The position numbers were made by a program, and so were the translations under genes. The notes under the pieces were generated by a model. The model was given only the letters and a program-made list of their open reading frames with translations. It searched no databases and was not told the DNA's origin. From contig NC_092089.1 of assembly GCF_045679555.1 (NCBI RefSeq), positions 4,362,040-4,426,039 of the forward strand: 64,000 nt of DNA, written 5' to 3'. This DNA comes from Salvelinus alpinus (taxonomy: Eukaryota; Chordata; Actinopteri; Salmoniformes; Salmonidae). Below, one piece after another: positions 58,800-64,000 of this stretch; the stretch's first letter is position 1; every line of letters begins with the position of its first letter.

Positions 58800-60660
58800 C
58801 ACGTGTTAACAACTACCGAAACACACGCAGTCTGATCTTCTCAGCTAACTACCGAACTGTCTGATCTTCTCAGCTAACTACCGAACCACACGCAGTCTGA
58901 TCTTCTCAGCTAACTACCGAACTGTCTGATCTTCTCAGCTAACTACCGAACTGTCTGACCTTCTCAGCTAACTACCGAACTGTCTGATTTTCTCAGCTAA
59001 CTACCGAACCACACGCAGTCTGATTTTCTCAGCTAACTACCGAACCACACGCAGTCTGATTTTCTCAGCTAACTACCGAACTGTCTGATCTTCTCAGCTA
59101 ACTACCGAACTGTCTGACCTTCTCAGCTAACTACCGAACTGTCTGATTTTCTCCGCTAACTACCGAACTGTCTGATTTTCTCAGCTAACTACCGAACCAC
59201 ACGCAGTCTGATTCTCAGCTAACTACCGAACCACACGCAGTCTGATCTTCTCAGCTAACTACCGAACTGTCTGATCTTCTCAGCTAACTACCGAACTGTC
59301 TGATCTTCTCAGCTAACTACCGAACTGTCTGATCTTCTCAGCTAACTACCGAACTGTCTGATCTTCTCAGCTAACTACCGAACTGTCTGATCTTCTCAGC
59401 TAACTCCCGAACTGTCTGATCTTCTCAGCTAACTACCGAACTGTCTGATCTTCTCAGCTAACTACCGAACTGTCTGATCTTCTCAGCTAACTACCGAACC
59501 ACACGCAGTCTGATCTTCTCAGCTAACTACCGAACCACACGCAGTCTGATCTTCTCAGCTAACTACCGAACCACACGCAGTCTGATCTTCTCAGCTAACT
59601 ACCGAACCACACGCAGTCTGATCTTCTCAGCTAACTACCGAACCAGACGCAGTCTGATCTTCTCAGCTAACTACCGAACCAGACGCAGTCTGATCTTCTC
59701 AGCTAACTACCGAACCACACGCAGTCTGGTCTTCTCAGCTAACTACCTAACCACACGCAGTCTGATCTTCTCAGCTAACTACCGAACCACACGCGGTCTG
59801 ATCTTCTCAGCTAACTACCGAACCACACGCATTCTGACCTTCTCAGTTAACTACCGAACCACACGCGGTCTGATCTTCTCAGCTAACTACCGAACCACAC
59901 GCAGTCTGATCTTCTCAGCTAACTACCGAACCACACGCAGTCTGATCTTCTCAGCTAACTACCGAACCACACGCAGTCTGATCTTCTCAGCTAACTACCG
60001 AACCACACGCATTCTGACCTTCTCAGTTAACTACCGAACCACACGCAGTCTGATCTTCTCAGCTAACTACCGAACCACACGCATTCTGACCTTCTCAGCT
60101 AACTACCGAACCACACGCAGTCTGATCTTCTCAGCTAACTACCGAACCAGACGCAGTCTGATCTTCTCAGCTAACTACCGAACCACACGCAGTCTGGTCT
60201 TCTCAGCTAACTACCTAACCACACGCAGTCTGATCTTCTCAGCTAACTACCGAACCACACGCAGTCTGATCTTCTCAGCTAACTACCGAACCACACGCAG
60301 TCTGATCTTCTCAGCTAACTACCGAACCAGACGCAGTCTGATCTTCTCAGCTAACTACCGAACCACACGCAGTCTGGTCTTCTCAGCTAACTACCGAACC
60401 ACACGCAGTCTGATCTTCTCAGCTAACTACCGAACCACACGCAGTCTGATCTTCTCAGCTAACTACCGAACCACACGCAGTCTGATCTCCTCAGTTAACT
60501 ACCGAACCACACGCAGTCTGATCTCCTCAGTTAACTACCGAACCACACGCTGTCTGATCTTCTCAGCTAACTACCGAACCACACACAGTCTGATCTTCTC
60601 AGCTAACTACCGAACTGTCTGATCTTCTCAGCTAACTACCGAACCACACGCAATCTGATC
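58800..60660. repeat. 36/27-bp minisatellite, about 55 copies
   Basis: Two alternating unit types share ctgatcttctcagctaacta plus ccgaac. The long type adds cacacgcagt and the short type only tgt. Short units dominate the left half and long units the right. Blocks with ggtcttctcag + cctaacc and cattctgacc + cagttaa recur. Confidence 0.95.
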
Positions 60661-60785
60661 ATCACATTTGATCTGATCTTCAACTAAATCACAACAGACA
60701 AACATAGTCTGCTTAAACTAATAACACACAAATTATTGTATTTTTCTTGTCTATATTGAATACATCATTTAAACATTCATAGTGT

Positions 60786-62189
60786 AGATTGTAAAACGTA
60801 TGTGAACCCCTAGGCTAATGACTTCTCTAAAAGCTGATTGGTGTCAGGAGTCAGCTGACCTGGAGTCCAATCAATGAGACGACATTGGAGATGTTGGTTA
60901 GAGCTGCCCTGCCCTATAAAAACACACTCACAACATTTGAGTTTGCTATTCACAAGAAGCATTACCTGATGTGAACCATGTCTCGAACAAAAAGAGATCT
61001 CAGAAGACCTAAGATGAAGAATTGTTGACTTGCAATAAAAGCTGGAAAGGGTTACAAAAGTAGCTCTAAAAGCCTTGATGTTCATCAGTCCACGGTCAGA
61101 CACATGGTCTATAAAAGGAGGAAGTTCAACACTGTTCTCTCCCCTCAGGACTGGCCGTCCTGCAAAGATGACCGCAAGAGCACAGCGCAGAACGCTCAAT
61201 GAGGTTAAGAAGAATCCTAGAGTGTCAGCTAAAGACTTACAGAAATCTCTGGAACATGCTAACATCTCTGTTGACGAGTCTACGATACGTAAAACACGAA
61301 ACGTGTTCGTGGGAGGACACCACGGAAGAAGCCACTGCTGCTCCCCCCCCCCAAAAAACAATAGCTGCACGTCTGAAGGTCGCAAAAGAGTCTCTGGATT
61401 CCACAGTGTTACTGGTCCAATACTCTGTGGACAGATGAAACTAACGTTGAGTTGTTTGGAAGGAAAACACACTGTGGGGAGAAGAAAAAGGCACAGCACA
61501 CCAACATCAAAACCTAAACTACGGTGGAGGGAGCATCGTGGTTTGGGGCTGCCCTGCTGCCTCAGGGCCTGGACAGCTTGCTATTGTTGACGGAGAAATA
61601 AAATCACAAGATAATCAAGACATTTGGCAAGAGAATGTCAGGCTATCTGTCCGCCAATTGACGCTCAACAGAAGTTGGGTGACGCAACAGGCCAACGACA
61701 CAAAACACAGAAGTAAATAAACAACAGAATGGCTTCGACAGAAGAAAATACTCCTTCTGGAGTGGCCCAGTCAGAGTCCTGACCTCAACCCGATTGAGAT
61801 GCTGTGGCGTGACCTCGAGAGCAGCTCACACCAGACATCCCAAGAATATTGCTGAACTGAAACAGTTTTGTAAAGAGGAATGGTCCAAAACTCATCCTGA
61901 GCGTCGCACAGATCTGATCCCCAACTACAGAAAACGTTTGGTTGAGGTTATTGCTCCCAAAGGAGGGTCAACCAGTTATTAAAACCAAGGGTTCACATAC
62001 TTTCCCCACCCTGCACTGTGAATGTTTACACGGTGTGTTCAATAAAGACATGAAAAAGTATAATTGTGTGTAATTAGTTTAAGAAGACTGTGTTTGTCTA
62101 TTGTTGTGACGTATTACTTTTTATGAACAATTTACGCAGAAGTCCAGGCAATTCCAAAGGGTTCACATACTGTTTTCTTACCACTGTAC
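60786..62189 (+). mobile_element. Tc1-like transposon, full length but decayed
   Basis: Ends match as inverted repeats around GTATGTGAACCC (left, 60798-60809) and GGGTTCACATAC (right, 62159-62170, followed by cttaccactgta). Between them is a transposase in + orientation with many lesions, and a poly-C/poly-A patch at 61344-61360. An internal copy of the end motif (gggttcacatactttcccca) is at 61990. Confidence 0.85.
60979..61982 (+). pseudogene. Broken Tc1-like transposase
   Basis: Starts near ATGTCTCGAACAAAAAGAG (60979). Pieces in several frames: LDVHQSTVRHMVYKRRKFNT, RKTRNVFVGGHHGRS, SLDSTVLL, the HGGG-like YGGGSIVVWGCPAASGPGQL (61520-61572), [18 protein letters not shown] (61767-61820, final Glu region) and FCKEEWSKTHPERRTDLIPN then YRKRLVEVIAPKGGSTSY with stop (61868-61982). 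At least four frame changes or stops. Inactive. Confidence 0.82.
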
Positions 62190-62712
62190 GTTGGTGTTGT
62201 ATACCCCAGACAGTTATATGATGGTGTTGTATACCCCAGACAGTTATATGATGGTGTTGTATACCCCAGACAGTTATATGATGGTGTTGTATACCCCAGA
62301 CAGTTATATGATGGTGTTGTATACCCCAGACAGTTATATGATGGTGTTGTATACCCCAGACAGTTATATGATGGTGTTGTATACCCCAGACAGTTATATG
62401 ATGGTGTTGTATACCCCAGACAGTTATATGATGGTGTTGTATACCCCAGACAGTTATATGATGGTGTTGTATACCCCAGTTATATGATGGTGTTGTATAC
62501 CCCAGACAGTTATATGATGGTGTTGTATACCCCAGACAGTTATATGATGGTGTTGTATACCCCAGACAGTTATATGATGGTGTTGTATACCCCAGTTATA
62601 TGATGGTGTTGTATACCCCAGACAGTTATATGATGGTGTTGTATACCCCAGACAGTTATATGATGGTGTTGTATACCCCAGTTATATGATGGTGTTGTAT
62701 ACCCCAGACAGT
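62190..62712. repeat. 30-bp minisatellite, about 18 copies
   Basis: gttatatgatggtgttgtat plus accccagaca. Three shorter units lack gacagtta-type sequence (62478, 62594, 62680). It fills the space between two Tc1 elements and starts right at the end of the first. Confidence 0.96.
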
Positions 62713-62714
62713 TA

Positions 62715-64000
<1,286 letters not shown>

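Noticed and set aside
58805..60655. Regular repeats with two spacer types resembling a CRISPR array
   Set aside because: The setting is vertebrate, spacers are not unique, and no cas genes exist; it is an ordinary two-type minisatellite.

Overview
The window is a stretch of salmonid (Salmoninae-type) nuclear genome. The host is inferred from spliced vertebrate genes plus repeats typical of salmonids: Tc1 elements with Sleeping-Beauty-type ends, tRNA-derived SINEs, and an L2-type LINE. Nothing looks prokaryotic or viral.

Genes. Two host genes converge. At the left edge are the last three coding exons of a grainyhead-like transcription factor gene (+ strand, 684-1711, poly(A) signal near 2217). 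They fit grhl2 best. On the minus strand is a complete 193-codon neurocalcin-delta reading frame (ncald) in three coding exons: 24783-25160, 23342-23447 and 21650-21747. A probable 5' untranslated exon and promoter lie at 58.3-58.7 kb, which gives a first intron of about 33 kb. GRHL2 and NCALD are also tail-to-tail neighbours in human (8q22.3), so gene order supports both calls.

Repeats. By my own tally about 57% of the window is tandem arrays: more than 35 of them, mostly unrelated minisatellites with units of 21-76 bp and lengths from 0.15 to 5.6 kb. They fill the grhl2-ncald intergenic space and the ncald introns. Almost every long reading frame is an artefact of these arrays. Between them lie mobile elements: an L2-type LINE with an intact 979-codon EN-RT frame (5.4-8.9 kb) and a truncated second copy of its 3' end inside a minisatellite; about eight Tc1/mariner copies at different stages of decay; two SINEs, one with a 12-bp target-site duplication; decayed LINE fragments; and a perfect-armed palindromic MITE-like element.

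Main theme. Several arrays can be traced to the sequence that seeded them. The right end of a Sleeping-Beauty-type element is amplified about 23 times (32.8-34.4 kb). Both inverted-repeat regions of one Tc1 copy have each become a minisatellite (13.2 and 14.6 kb). A palindromic MITE half-unit is tandemly repeated (17.4 kb). The 3' splice site and first codons of ncald exon 2 are repeated about seven times in the adjacent intron (23.4-23.7 kb). Degenerate copies of the end of ncald exon 1 lie next to that exon (24.4-24.7 kb). The region looks like a place where transposon ends and exon edges repeatedly turn into minisatellites. I see no new multi-gene system.
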